Source: Actinopolymorpha alba DSM 45243
Lineage (GTDB): Bacteria; Actinomycetota; Actinomycetes; Propionibacteriales; Actinopolymorphaceae
DNA length: 32,932 bases
Direction: 5' to 3'
Assembly: GCF_000373925.1 (NCBI RefSeq)
Contig: NZ_KB892800.1
Coordinates: 1-32,932 of the forward strand
The position numbers and the translations under genes were made by a program. The notes beneath the pieces are model-generated. The model worked only from the letters and a program-made list of their open reading frames with translations, ran no database searches and had not been told where the DNA came from. This document shows positions 1 through 8,307 of this stretch, piece by piece. Position 1 is the stretch's first letter; the number at the start of each line of letters is the position of its first letter.

Positions 1-380
1 TGATCGCGATCGGCGTCACCCACCCCGTCACCGGACAACTGTTGAGCCTGCACCCCATGGCGCAACGATTCCTCCGCGGACTCCCCGCAGAACTCGTGCA
101 GTCACTCAACCAACGCTGCACCTGGATGCTCTGCCGCCGCCCAGCCATCAGCTGCGACCTCGACCACACCAAACCGTACGCTCAAGGCGGCGAAACCTCC
201 GTGGACAACGTGGCACCGCTATGCCGACGCCACCATCGGGTGAAGACCGAGGGCGACTGGAAGGTCGAACAAACCAGCCCAGGCCACCTCAGGTACACCG
301 ACCCACACGGACGGAAGTACGAAGTGACGCCACCGCGACTCACCGACCCCGTAGATGATCCCGACCCGCCGCCTTTCTAG
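1..380 (+). CDS. HNH endonuclease, DUF222/13E12-repeat type (3' part only)
   Basis: The reading frame is open from the left window edge (first full codon at 3), so only the last 125 residues are seen. They contain a complete HNH nuclease fold: a CTWMLC cysteine pair, the LDH catalytic motif (CDLDHTKPYAQGG), the central Asn in VDNVAPLC, and a closing CRRHH. This spacing is that of the C-terminal HNH domain of the DUF222 (13E12 repeat) family, which is multi-copy in actinobacteria and whose biological role is poorly known. The N-terminal DUF222 domain would lie outside the window. The gene converges on helR, with a hairpin terminator between them. The 112-residue version starting at a TTG is only an internal start. 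The domain call is firm; completeness of the gene cannot be judged. Confidence 0.85.
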   Translation, partial: IAIGVTHPVTGQLLSLHPMAQRFLRGLPAELVQSLNQRCTWMLCRRPAISCDLDHTKPYAQGGETSVDNVAPLCRRHHRVKTEGDWKVEQTSPGHLRYTDPHGRKYEVTPPRLTDPVDDPDPPPF

Positions 381-412
381 CCAGGGCGGAAAGAAGGGGA
401 CAAGCAACAAGA

Positions 413-458
413 CGGCAGGCTCGAGAGCCCTTGCAGAGAAGGGCTATCGAGCCTGCCG
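413..458. terminator. Bidirectional hairpin terminator between HNH gene and helR
   Basis: Two 20-nt arms at 413-432 and 439-458 pair at 19 of 20 positions around a 6-nt loop (GCAGAG). It sits between the two convergent stop codons (380 and 502). There is no clear T-run on either side, as is common for high-GC actinobacterial terminators. Confidence 0.8.
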
Positions 459-501
459 GGATGCCCAGCCCAGCCCATCCTCGACGAGGTCGTGGCCTAC
501 G

Positions 502-2673
502 TCAGGAGCTGGTGAGGATGACGAGTTGCTGGGTCGCTCTGGTCATCGCGACATAGCGGTCGACCGCCCCTTCGATGCCCGTGCCGAACGCCTCCGGGTC
601 GATGAGGACGACCAGGTCGAACTCGAGCCCCTTCGCCAGCTCCGGGGTCAGCGACTGGACGCGGGACGTCGCCCGGAACATGCCAGCTTTGATGTCACCA
701 GCGCCGATGACGCAGGCGATCCCGTCGGCATGCGCGGCGAGCCAGGTGTCGAGGATCGAGCCCAGATCCGACGTGGATGCGTGTACGACGGGGACGTCGC
801 AGCGGCGGATGGAGGTCGGAACGTTGGCGTCCGGGAGCACGGCCCGGATCACCGGCTCGGCTTCCACCATGACCTCCTCCGGGGTCCGGTAGTTGACGCT
901 CAGGGAGGCCAGGTTGATCCGATCGAGCCCGATCCGTTCGAGCCGTTTCTGCCACGACTCCGTGAACCCGTGCCTGGCCTGGGCTCGGTCCCCGACGATG
1001 GTGAAACTCCGGGACGGGCAGCGGAGCAGCAACATCTGCCACTCCGCGTCGGTCAGCTCCTGAGCCTCGTCCACGACGATGTGCGCGAACGGGCCGGCAA
1101 GCAGGTCCGGGTCGACGCCGGGCTGTGCGGTCTCGTCGACGAGGGCGTTCTGCAGGTCCTGCCCGCGCAGCATCGACATCACCTGCATCTCGGAGTCGTC
1201 TGTCGCGATCAGGTGGTCGACCACCGTGGCCATCTGCTCGCGCTCCGCGGCCAGCGCCGCCTCCTGGCGGCGTCGGCGCTGCGAAGCCTCGGGGTCGCCG
1301 AGCCGCTGCCGCGCGGCGTCCAGCAGCGGTAGGTCGGAGACCGTCCAGGCCCGGGGGTCCTTGCGCTGCAGCATCCGTACCTCGTCCGGGCTGAGCCAGG
1401 GAGCGCACATGCGCAGGTAGGCAGGAACCTCCCACAGGTCCCCGACGAGGTCAGTCGCCTCGAGCAGCGGCCACGCCTTGTTGAAGGTTGTGATCAGCGC
1501 CCTGTTCTGCAGGAGCGACCTGCGCAGCATGTCGGCCGAGACGTCGTCGTCATCGTCGTCGTGCTTGTCCACCAGGATCGTGAGCAGCTCCTCCCAGATC
1601 TGGTCACGCGCCTCGTTGTGCGGAGTGCCGGGCTCCGCTGCTTCGAACGCCTCGGCCCAGTCAGCGGCGCTGAGCCGAATGTCGGACCAGTGGGTCTCAA
1701 CCGTCATCGGCTTGGTGGGCGGCTCCTCGTAGAGCCTGACGGCCGGCTCGATCGCCTTCACCATGTCCGCGGACGACTTCAGGCGGGCCACCTTCGGGTC
1801 GGTCTCGATCGGTGCCGCGGCACCCTCGGGAAGGAGGTCCCGCAGGGTGCAGGTCTGCACGCCCTCCTCTCCGAGGCTGGGGAGGACGTCGGAGACGTAG
1901 GCCAGGTAGGGCTGGTGCGGACCAACGAACAGCACGCCACCTCGGCGATGACCGAGGCGAGGGTCGGAGTAGAGGAGGTAGGCGGAGCGGTGCAGGGCGA
2001 CAACGGTCTTCCCCGTACCCGGACCGCCGTCGACGACGAGGGCGCCGCGGGAGCCCGCGCGGATGATGGCGTCCTGGTCGGCCTGGATGGTGCTGAGCAC
2101 GTCTCGCATCCGGGGCGACCGGCTGCTGCCCAGGCTGGCGATGAAGGCGGACTGGTCGTCGAGCGCGGCGTGGCCTTCGATCCCATCCGAGGTGAACACT
2201 TCGTCCCAATAGTCGCTGATCCGGCCGCGGGTCCAGCGATACCTGCGGCGGGTCGCCAGACCCATCGGATTGGCGTGGGTCGCTCCGAAGAACGGCTCAG
2301 CCGCGGGGGTGCGCCAGTCGACCAGAAGCCGACGACCCGCGCTGTCCGTGAGGCCAAGTCGTCCGACGTACACGGGCTCGGCGTTGTCTGCGCCGACCAT
2401 GCGCCCGAGGCACAGGTCCAGACCGAAGCGTCGCAGGACGCGCAGGCGAGCGGTCAGCCGATGGATCTCCAGGTCCCGATCCATCGCGCCCTGGCCTGTA
2501 CCGCCGCGCGTCCTGCGCTCGGCGGCGAGGCGGTCGGACAGATCGGCGATCGACCGCTCGAGGCTCTCCGCGATGGCTGCGAAGTGCTGCTCGTCGCCGG
2601 CGATCAGCGTCGGGTCGGCCTTGGGGGTCAGGTGGTCGGGAAGGTCGAACGCGCTGGTAGCCAGGGGATTCAC
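502..2673 (-). CDS. helR: RNA polymerase recycling motor ATPase HelR (HelD/UvrD-like)
   Basis: The product is a 723-residue superfamily 1 helicase-like ATPase. Its N-terminus is coiled-coil (about 26-56), followed by an IQADQ Q-motif (196-200), Walker A GGPGTGKT (216-223), Walker B IVVDEAQEL, a GDRAQ motif, and a C-terminal AKGLEFDLVVL motif. Length and layout match HelR, which in Streptomyces and Mycobacterium abscessus displaces rifamycin-bound RNA polymerase from DNA; that role is family knowledge. The frame stays open to 3003, but the GTG at 2673 is chosen because GGAG lies 8 nt upstream and the protein then begins like the family. The start lies 4 nt after the stop of a short upstream ORF, so translation may be coupled. 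An acidic run of six Asp (KHDDDDDDV) sits in the middle domain. The RAE palindrome upstream supports rifamycin induction. Confidence 0.9.
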   Translation of the reverse strand: MNPLATSAFDLPDHLTPKADPTLIAGDEQHFAAIAESLERSIADLSDRLAAERRTRGGTGQGAMDRDLEIHRLTARLRVLRRFGLDLCLGRMVGADNAEPVYVGRLGLTDSAGRRLLVDWRTPAAEPFFGATHANPMGLATRRRYRWTRGRISDYWDEVFTSDGIEGHAALDDQSAFIASLGSSRSPRMRDVLSTIQADQDAIIRAGSRGALVVDGGPGTGKTVVALHRSAYLLYSDPRLGHRRGGVLFVGPHQPYLAYVSDVLPSLGEEGVQTCTLRDLLPEGAAAPIETDPKVARLKSSADMVKAIEPAVRLYEEPPTKPMTVETHWSDIRLSAADWAEAFEAAEPGTPHNEARDQIWEELLTILVDKHDDDDDDVSADMLRRSLLQNRALITTFNKAWPLLEATDLVGDLWEVPAYLRMCAPWLSPDEVRMLQRKDPRAWTVSDLPLLDAARQRLGDPEASQRRRRQEAALAAEREQMATVVDHLIATDDSEMQVMSMLRGQDLQNALVDETAQPGVDPDLLAGPFAHIVVDEAQELTDAEWQMLLLRCPSRSFTIVGDRAQARHGFTESWQKRLERIGLDRINLASLSVNYRTPEEVMVEAEPVIRAVLPDANVPTSIRRCDVPVVHASTSDLGSILDTWLAAHADGIACVIGAGDIKAGMFRATSRVQSLTPELAKGLEFDLVVLIDPEAFGTGIEGAVDRYVAMTRATQQLVILTSS

Positions 2674-2677
2674 GTCA

Positions 2678-2782
2678 TCAGCTCCGATCGAGCAGCAGCG
2701 TCGAGGCCCGCAACCGCTCCGCGAGTCCCACCAGCGGTTCGACGTCGCCGCGCGAGCCGTACGTCGACAACAACACACGCAT
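2678..2782 (-). pseudogene. Glycosyltransferase (Rgt-like) N-terminal remnant or leader ORF
   Basis: This is a 34-codon ORF beginning MRVLLSTYGSRGDVEP. That is the characteristic N-terminus of GT1/MGT-family glycosyltransferases, including rifamycin glycosyltransferases. Homology appears to end near residue 26 (AERLRA), followed by STLLLDRS and a stop. A full gene would be about 400 codons, so at least 90% is missing. The ATG at 2782 has a good Shine-Dalgarno (GGGGG, 7 nt upstream). The stop lies 4 nt before the helR GTG. It could be the scar of a deletion that fused the RAE and start of an rgt gene to helR, or a short leader peptide kept for translational coupling. The same frame extends upstream to 2887, but that part has no RBS and crosses the RAE. 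Confidence 0.7.
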
Positions 2783-2840
2783 TTGGTGCCCCCGGTTTTC
2801 CGTAGTTTCTGGGTTCGGCCAGCGATTTTCCGGCACGACC

Positions 2841-2860
2841 GGGGTCTTGCCGCAAGCCCC
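2841..2860 (-). promoter_or_regulatory. Rifamycin-associated element (RAE) palindrome
   Basis: Read on the minus strand the site is GGGGCTTGCGGCAAGACCCC, an inverted repeat with a CTTGC-GCAAG core flanked by G and C runs. This matches my recollection of the RAE found upstream of rifamycin-resistance genes (rox, iri, arr, rgt, rph, helR) in actinomycetes. It lies 58 nt before the remnant ORF and 167 nt before helR. A TATAGC hexamer at 2872-2867 would place transcription start at about the first base of the element; that placement is inference. Confidence 0.8.
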
Positions 2861-2877
2861 AGGTGCGCTATAGATTG

Positions 2878-2912
2878 AAAATGGCAAGGAGTTGCGCGCT
2901 CCTTGCCATTTT
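2878..2912 (-). terminator. Terminator of the leftward catabolic operon
   Basis: This is a perfect 14-bp stem (AAAATGGCAAGGAG paired with CTCCTTGCCATTTT) around a 7-nt loop, so its T-run flanks work in either direction. It lies 50 nt after the stop of the aldehyde dehydrogenase gene and insulates helR and its RAE from the long operon upstream. Confidence 0.88.
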
Positions 2913-2962
2913 TGATTGGCCCTGATCGTCCGCAGTGGACGGGAAACCTCCTCGCGAAGGAT

Positions 2963-4525
2963 CTACGCAGGCGCACCCAGGTCCATGACCGTCTTGATCG
3001 CAACGACCTTCGGCTCTGTCAAAGCCTCGACAGCGCTGGAGACACCCTCCCGACCGATCCCGGAGCGCTTGAAACCGCCGAACGGCATCGCGTCAATCCG
3101 GAAGTCAGACGTGGAGTTGACCAGCACCGCGCCCACCCGCAACCGCGCGGCCGCGTACATCGCCACATCCAGGTTCCGCGTGAAAACCCCCGCCTGCAGC
3201 CCGGTATCCACACCGTTCGCCAGCTCGAGCGCCTCGTCCACTTCGGTGAACGGCGCCAGGACCATCACCGGCCCGAACACCTCCTCCTGCCAGAGGCGGG
3301 TGTGCAGGGGTACGCCGGTGAGCACGGCCGGCGTGACGTACGCCCCCGACCGCCTCCCGCCCGTGTGCAGCCGAGCGCCAGCCGCGACGGCCTCCTCGAT
3401 CCACCGCACCACGCGGATCGCCGCCTCCTGGTCGATGAGCGGCCCCACGTCGGTACGCGGATCAGCCTTGCTGCCCACGACAAGCGCCGCGGCCTTCTCG
3501 ACCACCAAGTCCACCAGCCGCTCGTACACCGCCGACGATACGAGCACCCGCTGCACCGACAGGCAGTTCTGGCCAGCCACCCCGAAGGCACCGTCCACGA
3601 TGGCGCCAGCCACCAGCTCGGGGTCAGCGTCGGCGCACACGATGGCGGCATTGTTGCCACCAAGCTCCATCAGCAGTTTGCGGGCGGGCCCGGACCGCGC
3701 GATGCGATCCGCCGTCGCCGGCCCGCCAGTGAACGACACGACGTCCACGCCGGGATGCGCGACCAGCGCCGGGCCCGCATCTCGGCCGGTGACCACGGCG
3801 AGGTACTCCCCCGGCACCCCACCTTCGAGCAGCAGCGCCACCAGCGCCAACGCCGACAGGGGTGTCGCCTCGGCGGGCTTGAGGACGACCGCGTTCCCCG
3901 TGACGAGAGCGGGACCGAGCTTGTGCGCCACGAGGTTCAGAGGATCGTTGAACGGCGTGATCGCCGCGACCACGCCGAGGGGTTCGCGGGTGTGCCAGCC
4001 CACCCAGCCCTCGCCCCGGTCAGTGTTGTCGAACGGCACCGTCCGGCCGGTCAATGTCGCGGCCGCCGCCGCGGACAGGCGGAGCGTCTCGACCGCACGC
4101 CGCACCTCCCGCCGGGCCTCGGTCACCGTCTTGCAGCCCTCGGCCACGATCAGGCTGGTGAAGCGATCCTCCTCAGCGGCCAACCGGACGGTCGCGCGCT
4201 CCAGAACCTCCCGACGCTGCCACAGAGGCCACCCGCGACGGACGTGCTCGCGCGCCACGTGAGCGACCGCACGACCGACCTCCTCCACGGTCGCGTCCAT
4301 GACCACACCGACGAGCCGCCCCGTCTCCGGATCATGGACCTCCAGCGTGCGCCGCCCGTCCTTCCAGGCGCCCTCCCAGAACCCACCCGCGGGCGGCTGC
4401 CAGAGTGCCCCGCCGGCAGCGGCGGCGCCGGCAGCGGCGGCGCCGGCAGCGGCGGCCCCGGCAGCGGCGGCCCCGGCAGCGGTGTCGTCGACCAGAGCGG
4501 CGGCAACGGTTGGCTTCGGACTCAT
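2963..4525 (-). CDS. NAD(P)-dependent aldehyde dehydrogenase with Ala-rich N-terminus
   Basis: This 520-residue ALDH-superfamily enzyme oxidises an aldehyde to an acid with NAD(P)+. Visible catalytic residues are Asn193 (ITPFND), Lys216 (VVLKPAE), Glu287 (MELGGNN) and nucleophile Cys321 (GQNCLS). The core (PLNLVAHKLGPAL, NSTSDFRIDAMPFGG) resembles the phosphonoacetaldehyde/lactaldehyde dehydrogenase branch rather than classical betaine aldehyde enzymes; the substrate is not determined. Residues about 17-39 are a low-complexity run of AAAAG units encoded by 15-bp tandem repeats, which is unusual for this family. The ATG at 4525 follows the upstream ATPase stop by 2 nt. The longer frame to 4675 overlaps that gene and is rejected. 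It is the last gene of the leftward operon. Confidence 0.88.
   Translation of the reverse strand: MSPKPTVAAALVDDTAAGAAAAGAAAAGAAAAGAAAAGGALWQPPAGGFWEGAWKDGRRTLEVHDPETGRLVGVVMDATVEEVGRAVAHVAREHVRRGWPLWQRREVLERATVRLAAEEDRFTSLIVAEGCKTVTEARREVRRAVETLRLSAAAAATLTGRTVPFDNTDRGEGWVGWHTREPLGVVAAITPFNDPLNLVAHKLGPALVTGNAVVLKPAEATPLSALALVALLLEGGVPGEYLAVVTGRDAGPALVAHPGVDVVSFTGGPATADRIARSGPARKLLMELGGNNAAIVCADADPELVAGAIVDGAFGVAGQNCLSVQRVLVSSAVYERLVDLVVEKAAALVVGSKADPRTDVGPLIDQEAAIRVVRWIEEAVAAGARLHTGGRRSGAYVTPAVLTGVPLHTRLWQEEVFGPVMVLAPFTEVDEALELANGVDTGLQAGVFTRNLDVAMYAAARLRVGAVLVNSTSDFRIDAMPFGGFKRSGIGREGVSSAVEALTEPKVVAIKTVMDLGAPA
4412..4486 (-). repeat. 15-bp tandem repeat inside the aldehyde dehydrogenase gene
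   Basis: Five consecutive 15-bp units of the form GCCGGCAGCGGCGGC occur at 4412, 4427, 4442, 4457 and 4472. The last two begin with C and the final unit is degenerate. Being in frame, they encode AAAAG-type blocks near the enzyme's N-terminus, so copy number could vary without a frameshift. Confidence 0.9.
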
Positions 4526-4527
4526 GG

Positions 4528-5607
4528 TCAGGATTCCCCTTCGCCGACGAGCCCACCTTCGCCGACCAGCGCCGCGCGCGCCTCGTCCCAGCGGTGACAG
4601 CGCACCTCGTGTCCGGGCGCCACAGCCTGCAGCGGCGGCATCTGCGTACGACACCGCTCCGTCGCCAGCGGGCAACGGGTACGGAAGCGACAGCCCTCCG
4701 GCGGGTGGATCGGGGACGGCGGCTCGCCCCGGGCCGCCACCGTCGGCTCGCTACCGGGCCGCTTCGGCGTGGCCGCGTCCAGCAACGCGAGGGTGTACGG
4801 GTGAGTCGCGGCGTCGAACAGCTGGTCCCGGTCGGCGATCTCGACCACCTGGCCGAGGTACATCACCGCGACCCGGTCGCTGATCAGGCGTACGACGCGC
4901 AGGTCGTGCGAGATCATCAGCATCGTCAGGTGATGCTCCCGGCGGAGCCGGCTCAGTAGGTTGAGCACCTTCGCCTGCACCGACGCGTCCAGCGCCGAGG
5001 TGGGTTCGTCGCACACGAGCAGCTTCGGACCCAGCAGGAGCGCCCGCGCGATGACCACCCGCTGGAGCTGGCCGCCCGAGCACTCGGCGGGATACCGGTC
5101 GACGTACGACTCGTCCAGGCCAACCTCACGCAGCCCGTCCTCGACCTTCTTCCGGCGTTCCTCGGCCGTGCCCATCCGGTGTTGGGCCAACACGGCGGAA
5201 AGGCTCTCACCGATCGTCATCCGCGGGTCCATCGCCGCGTGCGGGTCCTGGAAGACCAGCTGGGCGGTCCGGCGCAGCCGCTTGCTCTCGGCTCCCCGGA
5301 GCTTGCGGACGTCCATGCCGTCGACGACGACCCGGCCGGCATCCGCGGGGGCCAGGTGGAGCAGCACCCGGGCCAGCGTGCTCTTGCCCGAACCCGACTC
5401 GCCCACCAGGCCCAGGACCTCGCCCGCACCGATCCGCAACGAAACGCCGTCCACCGAGTGCACGTGGTCGCGGGTACGCCGGAACGCCCGCCGGGGTAGG
5501 AGGAAGTGCTTCACGGCGTTCTCGATGACCACCATGTCGCTCGTGCCGTCAGCGCCGCCGCCCGGCCCGGCACTGCCGCCCAGCGTCCGCAGGTCGGTCT
5601 CTGTCAT
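4528..5607 (-). CDS. Oligopeptide/dipeptide-type ABC transporter ATPase (DppF/OppF-like)
   Basis: The product is a 359-residue ATPase. It shows Walker [10 protein letters not shown] (69-77), a Q-loop ([11 protein letters not shown]), signature SGGQLQRV, Walker [13 protein letters not shown] and switch His in ISHDL. A C-terminal oligo_HPY segment with CRFRTRCP follows, typical of DppF/OppF subunits that pair with a second ATPase to drive uptake by a DppBC-type permease. The start at 5607 overlaps the preceding ATPase stop by 4 nt (ATGA). About 25 glycine-rich residues precede the conserved domain, so an internal start is possible but less supported by spacing. The aldehyde dehydrogenase gene follows after 2 nt. 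Confidence 0.92.
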   Translation of the reverse strand: MTETDLRTLGGSAGPGGGADGTSDMVVIENAVKHFLLPRRAFRRTRDHVHSVDGVSLRIGAGEVLGLVGESGSGKSTLARVLLHLAPADAGRVVVDGMDVRKLRGAESKRLRRTAQLVFQDPHAAMDPRMTIGESLSAVLAQHRMGTAEERRKKVEDGLREVGLDESYVDRYPAECSGGQLQRVVIARALLLGPKLLVCDEPTSALDASVQAKVLNLLSRLRREHHLTMLMISHDLRVVRLISDRVAVMYLGQVVEIADRDQLFDAATHPYTLALLDAATPKRPGSEPTVAARGEPPSPIHPPEGCRFRTRCPLATERCRTQMPPLQAVAPGHEVRCHRWDEARAALVGEGGLVGEGES

Positions 5608-6599
5608 GCCGACTCCCGCATGGTCGAGGCTGCCCAGCAGCGCGTGTCATGGCCCGAGGTGCCACCGGGAGCGGCGACCAGCTCGGGTTCGCGGCTCGCG
5701 CAGTGGTGCTCGACGTGGGCTTCGACCGCCCGATGGCAGCGTGACTGGAACCTGCACCCGCCCGAGCTGACGCGTTCCAACCCCGCCCCGTCGGGAATCA
5801 CGTACAGCTCACCGGACTCGTCCGGACGCAGCGAGGAGCACAGGATCAACGCCTGGGTGTACGGATGGCTGGGCGCGTCCAGGATCTCGGCGGTGGGGCC
5901 CTGCTCGACGATCCGTCCGGCGTACATCACCGCGATCCGGTCGGCGATCGAGGCGACGACGCCGAGGTCGTGGGAGATGAAGAGGACGGACATGCCAAGC
6001 TCGGCCTTCTTCTGGGCGATGAGCGCGAGGATCTGGGCCTCGACCGTGACGTCCAGCGCGGTGGTGGGTTCGTCGGCGATGAGGAGGCGGGGCTGGGCCG
6101 CCATCGCCGCCGCGATCATCACCCGCTGGGCGAGACCGCCGGACAGCTGGTGGGGATAGGAACGCGCGCGGCGTTCGGGTTCGTCGACGCCGACGTCGTG
6201 AAGGAGTTCGACCACCCGGCGGCGGGCGGCTGACCGGCTCATGCCGAGATGCTTACGCAGCGGCTCACCGATCTGGCTGCCGACCGTGGCGGTGGGATCC
6301 AGCGCCCGCTTGGGTTGCTGGAAAAGCATGCTGGCCTGCCCGCCGCGTACGGAGTTCATCTGGCCTTCCGACGCGGCGACGAGATCCGTCTCGCCCAGGC
6401 GGACGGCGGCCGCGTCCATCCGCGCTCCCTCGGGCAGCAACCGCATGATCGACAGGGCGGTCATGCTCTTGCCCGACCCCGACTCGCCGACGAGCGCGAG
6501 CACCTCACCCTCGGCGATCCCGAGCGAGACACCATCGAGGACGGGACTGGCCCCACCAAAGGTCACGGTGAGGCGATCGATTTCGAGGAGTGCGGCCAT
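5604..6599 (-). CDS. Oligopeptide/dipeptide-type ABC transporter ATPase (DppD/OppD-like)
   Basis: This 331-residue ATPase has Walker A GESGSGKS (38-45), Q-loop [12 protein letters not shown], signature LSGGLAQRV, Walker [13 protein letters not shown], a switch His in FISHDLGVV, and a C-terminal oligo_HPY region with [10 protein letters not shown]. It is the first of the two ATPases. It starts 18 nt after the GntR regulator gene ends and overlaps dppF-like by 4 nt, so the transporter, regulator and dehydrogenase are one transcription unit. Substrate specificity is set by the binding protein and cannot be read from this subunit. Confidence 0.92.
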   Translation of the reverse strand: MAALLEIDRLTVTFGGASPVLDGVSLGIAEGEVLALVGESGSGKSMTALSIMRLLPEGARMDAAAVRLGETDLVAASEGQMNSVRGGQASMLFQQPKRALDPTATVGSQIGEPLRKHLGMSRSAARRRVVELLHDVGVDEPERRARSYPHQLSGGLAQRVMIAAAMAAQPRLLIADEPTTALDVTVEAQILALIAQKKAELGMSVLFISHDLGVVASIADRIAVMYAGRIVEQGPTAEILDAPSHPYTQALILCSSLRPDESGELYVIPDGAGLERVSSGGCRFQSRCHRAVEAHVEHHCASREPELVAAPGGTSGHDTRCWAASTMRESA

Positions 6600-6617
6600 G
6601 GCGTCCTCCTGGGCTGT

Positions 6618-7334
6618 CTAGCGTTGGCGTGGACGGGAACGCGAGGGTGTGTACGTCGACTCGAACGTCTTCAACGCGTCGTCGAAATGCTTGTCGAGCG
6701 TTTCGAGTAGGCGGCGACGATCGCCCGCGGCAAGGAGCTTGAACAGATCGGAGTGTTCGTCGAGAAGGTCCTCCCGGCCTTGGTACGTGTCGACCAGGAG
6801 GTTGAGCCCGAGCCGGGTCTGGCCGGCCAGGGAGGCGTACATCTGGCTGAGCCGCGGGCTGTCGGCGGCGTACACGATGAGCTCGTGGAACCGCAGGTCG
6901 GCCGCCGAGACGCGGGGCCAGGCCTGCTCCTCCAGCGCGAGCGCCATCATGCCCAACGCCTGCTCGAGATCGGCCAGCAATCCCGCCGGCGCACCGCGTT
7001 CGGTCAGGCGCAGGAGGGCGGCCCGCTCGATCGCCGCCCGCGCGAAGTACAGGTCGTCGAGGTCGTCGGCGGTCAGCACGGGTACGAAGATCCCGCGGTG
7101 CGGGGTGCTCACCAGCAGGCCCTCCTGCACCAGGCGCTGCATACCCTCCCGGACCGGCCCCCGGCTGGTGGCGAACCGGTTGGCGAGCTCGACCTCGTTC
7201 ATCTGCGTACCCGGCGGATAGGTGCCGTCGATGATGCGGTCGCGGATCTGCGAGGTGACGACAGAGGCCAGCGTGCGCTTGGGGACCCGCGCCCTGGGAG
7301 TCTGTTTTCGTTCTGAGTTACTTCGTTCAGCCAT
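6618..7334 (-). CDS. GntR-family transcriptional regulator, FadR/FCD subfamily
   Basis: The product is a 238-residue regulator. Its N-terminal winged helix (about 20-85) includes the typical MNEVELANRFATSRGPVREGMQRLVQEGLL segment in which the recognition helix lies. The C-terminal FCD domain carries candidate metal/ligand residues in DLRFHELI, DEHSDLF and DKHFDDAL. FCD regulators usually repress catabolic genes and respond to a small acid or sugar acid. I chose ATG 7334 because GGAG lies 9 nt upstream; the GTG at 7340 is too close to it. It sits inside the operon, between the permeases and ATPases. FadR-type proteins bind short GT-N-AC palindromes, and the two TTGTTGACAA sites at 12934 and 13068 are the best candidate operators. 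Confidence 0.88.
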   Translation of the reverse strand: MAERSNSERKQTPRARVPKRTLASVVTSQIRDRIIDGTYPPGTQMNEVELANRFATSRGPVREGMQRLVQEGLLVSTPHRGIFVPVLTADDLDDLYFARAAIERAALLRLTERGAPAGLLADLEQALGMMALALEEQAWPRVSAADLRFHELIVYAADSPRLSQMYASLAGQTRLGLNLLVDTYQGREDLLDEHSDLFKLLAAGDRRRLLETLDKHFDDALKTFESTYTPSRSRPRQR

Positions 7335-7404
7335 GGTCACTCACTCCTCGCGCTCCAGTGTGGTCAGGTGATCGGCCGAAGGCATATCAGACATTCAGAC
7401 ACAC

Positions 7405-8307
7405 CTACGTCCTGCGGTTGCGTCGTACGTTGATCCCCTGCCCCATGAGAGTGACACTGAGCGCGGTAACAAAGATCGCGAGGCCTGGATAGATGACGAG
7501 TCCCGGCGACCTGCTCATGTACGGCAGACCGTCGGCCAGCATGGAGCCCCAGTCCGCGTCCGGCGGTTGAACGCCAAGACCCAGGAACGACAGCGCGCCG
7601 ACCGTGATCAGCTTGTGCCCGAACCTCAGCGCGGCATGGGCCATCAACGGGCTCAGGGCGTTCGGCAGGACGTGCCGCATCATGATGAAACGCTTGGAGC
7701 AGCCGAGGCTCTTGGCCGCCTCGATGTAGTCCCTGGAGTCGATCTCGATCGCGACGCCACGGGCGAGCCGGGCGAACGGCGTCCAGCCGCCGAGCACGAG
7801 CGCCAGCACCAGAGTCGACTGGCTGGCCCCCAGGATCGCGACCAGGAACATCGCCACGATCATCTCCGGGAACGCGAGCAGCACGTCGGTGAGCCGCATG
7901 ATGAACTCGTCGAACGCACCCCGCCGGCGGGCGCAGACCAGGCCCAGCAGGGTGCCGACCACGGCCGAGATCGCGAGCGTGAGGGCGGCGATGGAGACGG
8001 AGAACCTCCCGCCGTCCATCAGCCGGCTCAGCACGTCGCGGCCGAGTTGGTCGGTGCCGAGCGGATGGGTGCCGCTGCTCCCGGTGAGGCGCGCGGAGAG
8101 CGTCTGCGCGGCCGGGTCGTGGGGCGCGATCCACGGCGTGAGGATGAGCGTCAGCACCACCACGACGAACAGCAGCGCACCGATCACCAGGCTCGCCGGC
8201 CAGGTTCGGATGTCGATCCACCGCCGGCCGCGGGCGGACCGGGCCACCCGCACCGGGGCGGGAGCCGAGTCGAGGGCGCTGGTACGAGTCCCGTCAAGAA
8301 GAGACAT
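7405..8307 (-). CDS. ABC transporter permease, DppC/OppC-like
   Basis: This 300-residue inner-membrane permease has an N-terminal cytosolic extension, then a membrane segment at about 38-60. A periplasmic region containing SSGTHPLGTDQLGRDVLSR, the DppC/OppC hallmark, follows, and then the BPD_transp_1 domain with several helices. The EAA loop that contacts the ATPases is visible as DYIEAAKSLGCSKRFIMMRHVLPN. The start at 8307 overlaps the DppB-like stop by 14 bp. The GntR gene begins about 70 nt downstream. Confidence 0.92.
   Translation of the reverse strand: MSLLDGTRTSALDSAPAPVRVARSARGRRWIDIRTWPASLVIGALLFVVVVLTLILTPWIAPHDPAAQTLSARLTGSSGTHPLGTDQLGRDVLSRLMDGGRFSVSIAALTLAISAVVGTLLGLVCARRRGAFDEFIMRLTDVLLAFPEMIVAMFLVAILGASQSTLVLALVLGGWTPFARLARGVAIEIDSRDYIEAAKSLGCSKRFIMMRHVLPNALSPLMAHAALRFGHKLITVGALSFLGLGVQPPDADWGSMLADGLPYMSRSPGLVIYPGLAIFVTALSVTLMGQGINVRRNRRT

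Noticed and set aside
4412-4486. Possible CRISPR or regulatory repeat array
   Set aside because: The units are contiguous 15-mers without spacers and lie in frame in a coding sequence.
2903-4597. 564-codon open frame on the plus strand
   Set aside because: It is antisense to an aldehyde dehydrogenase with all catalytic residues; its translation shows no family features.
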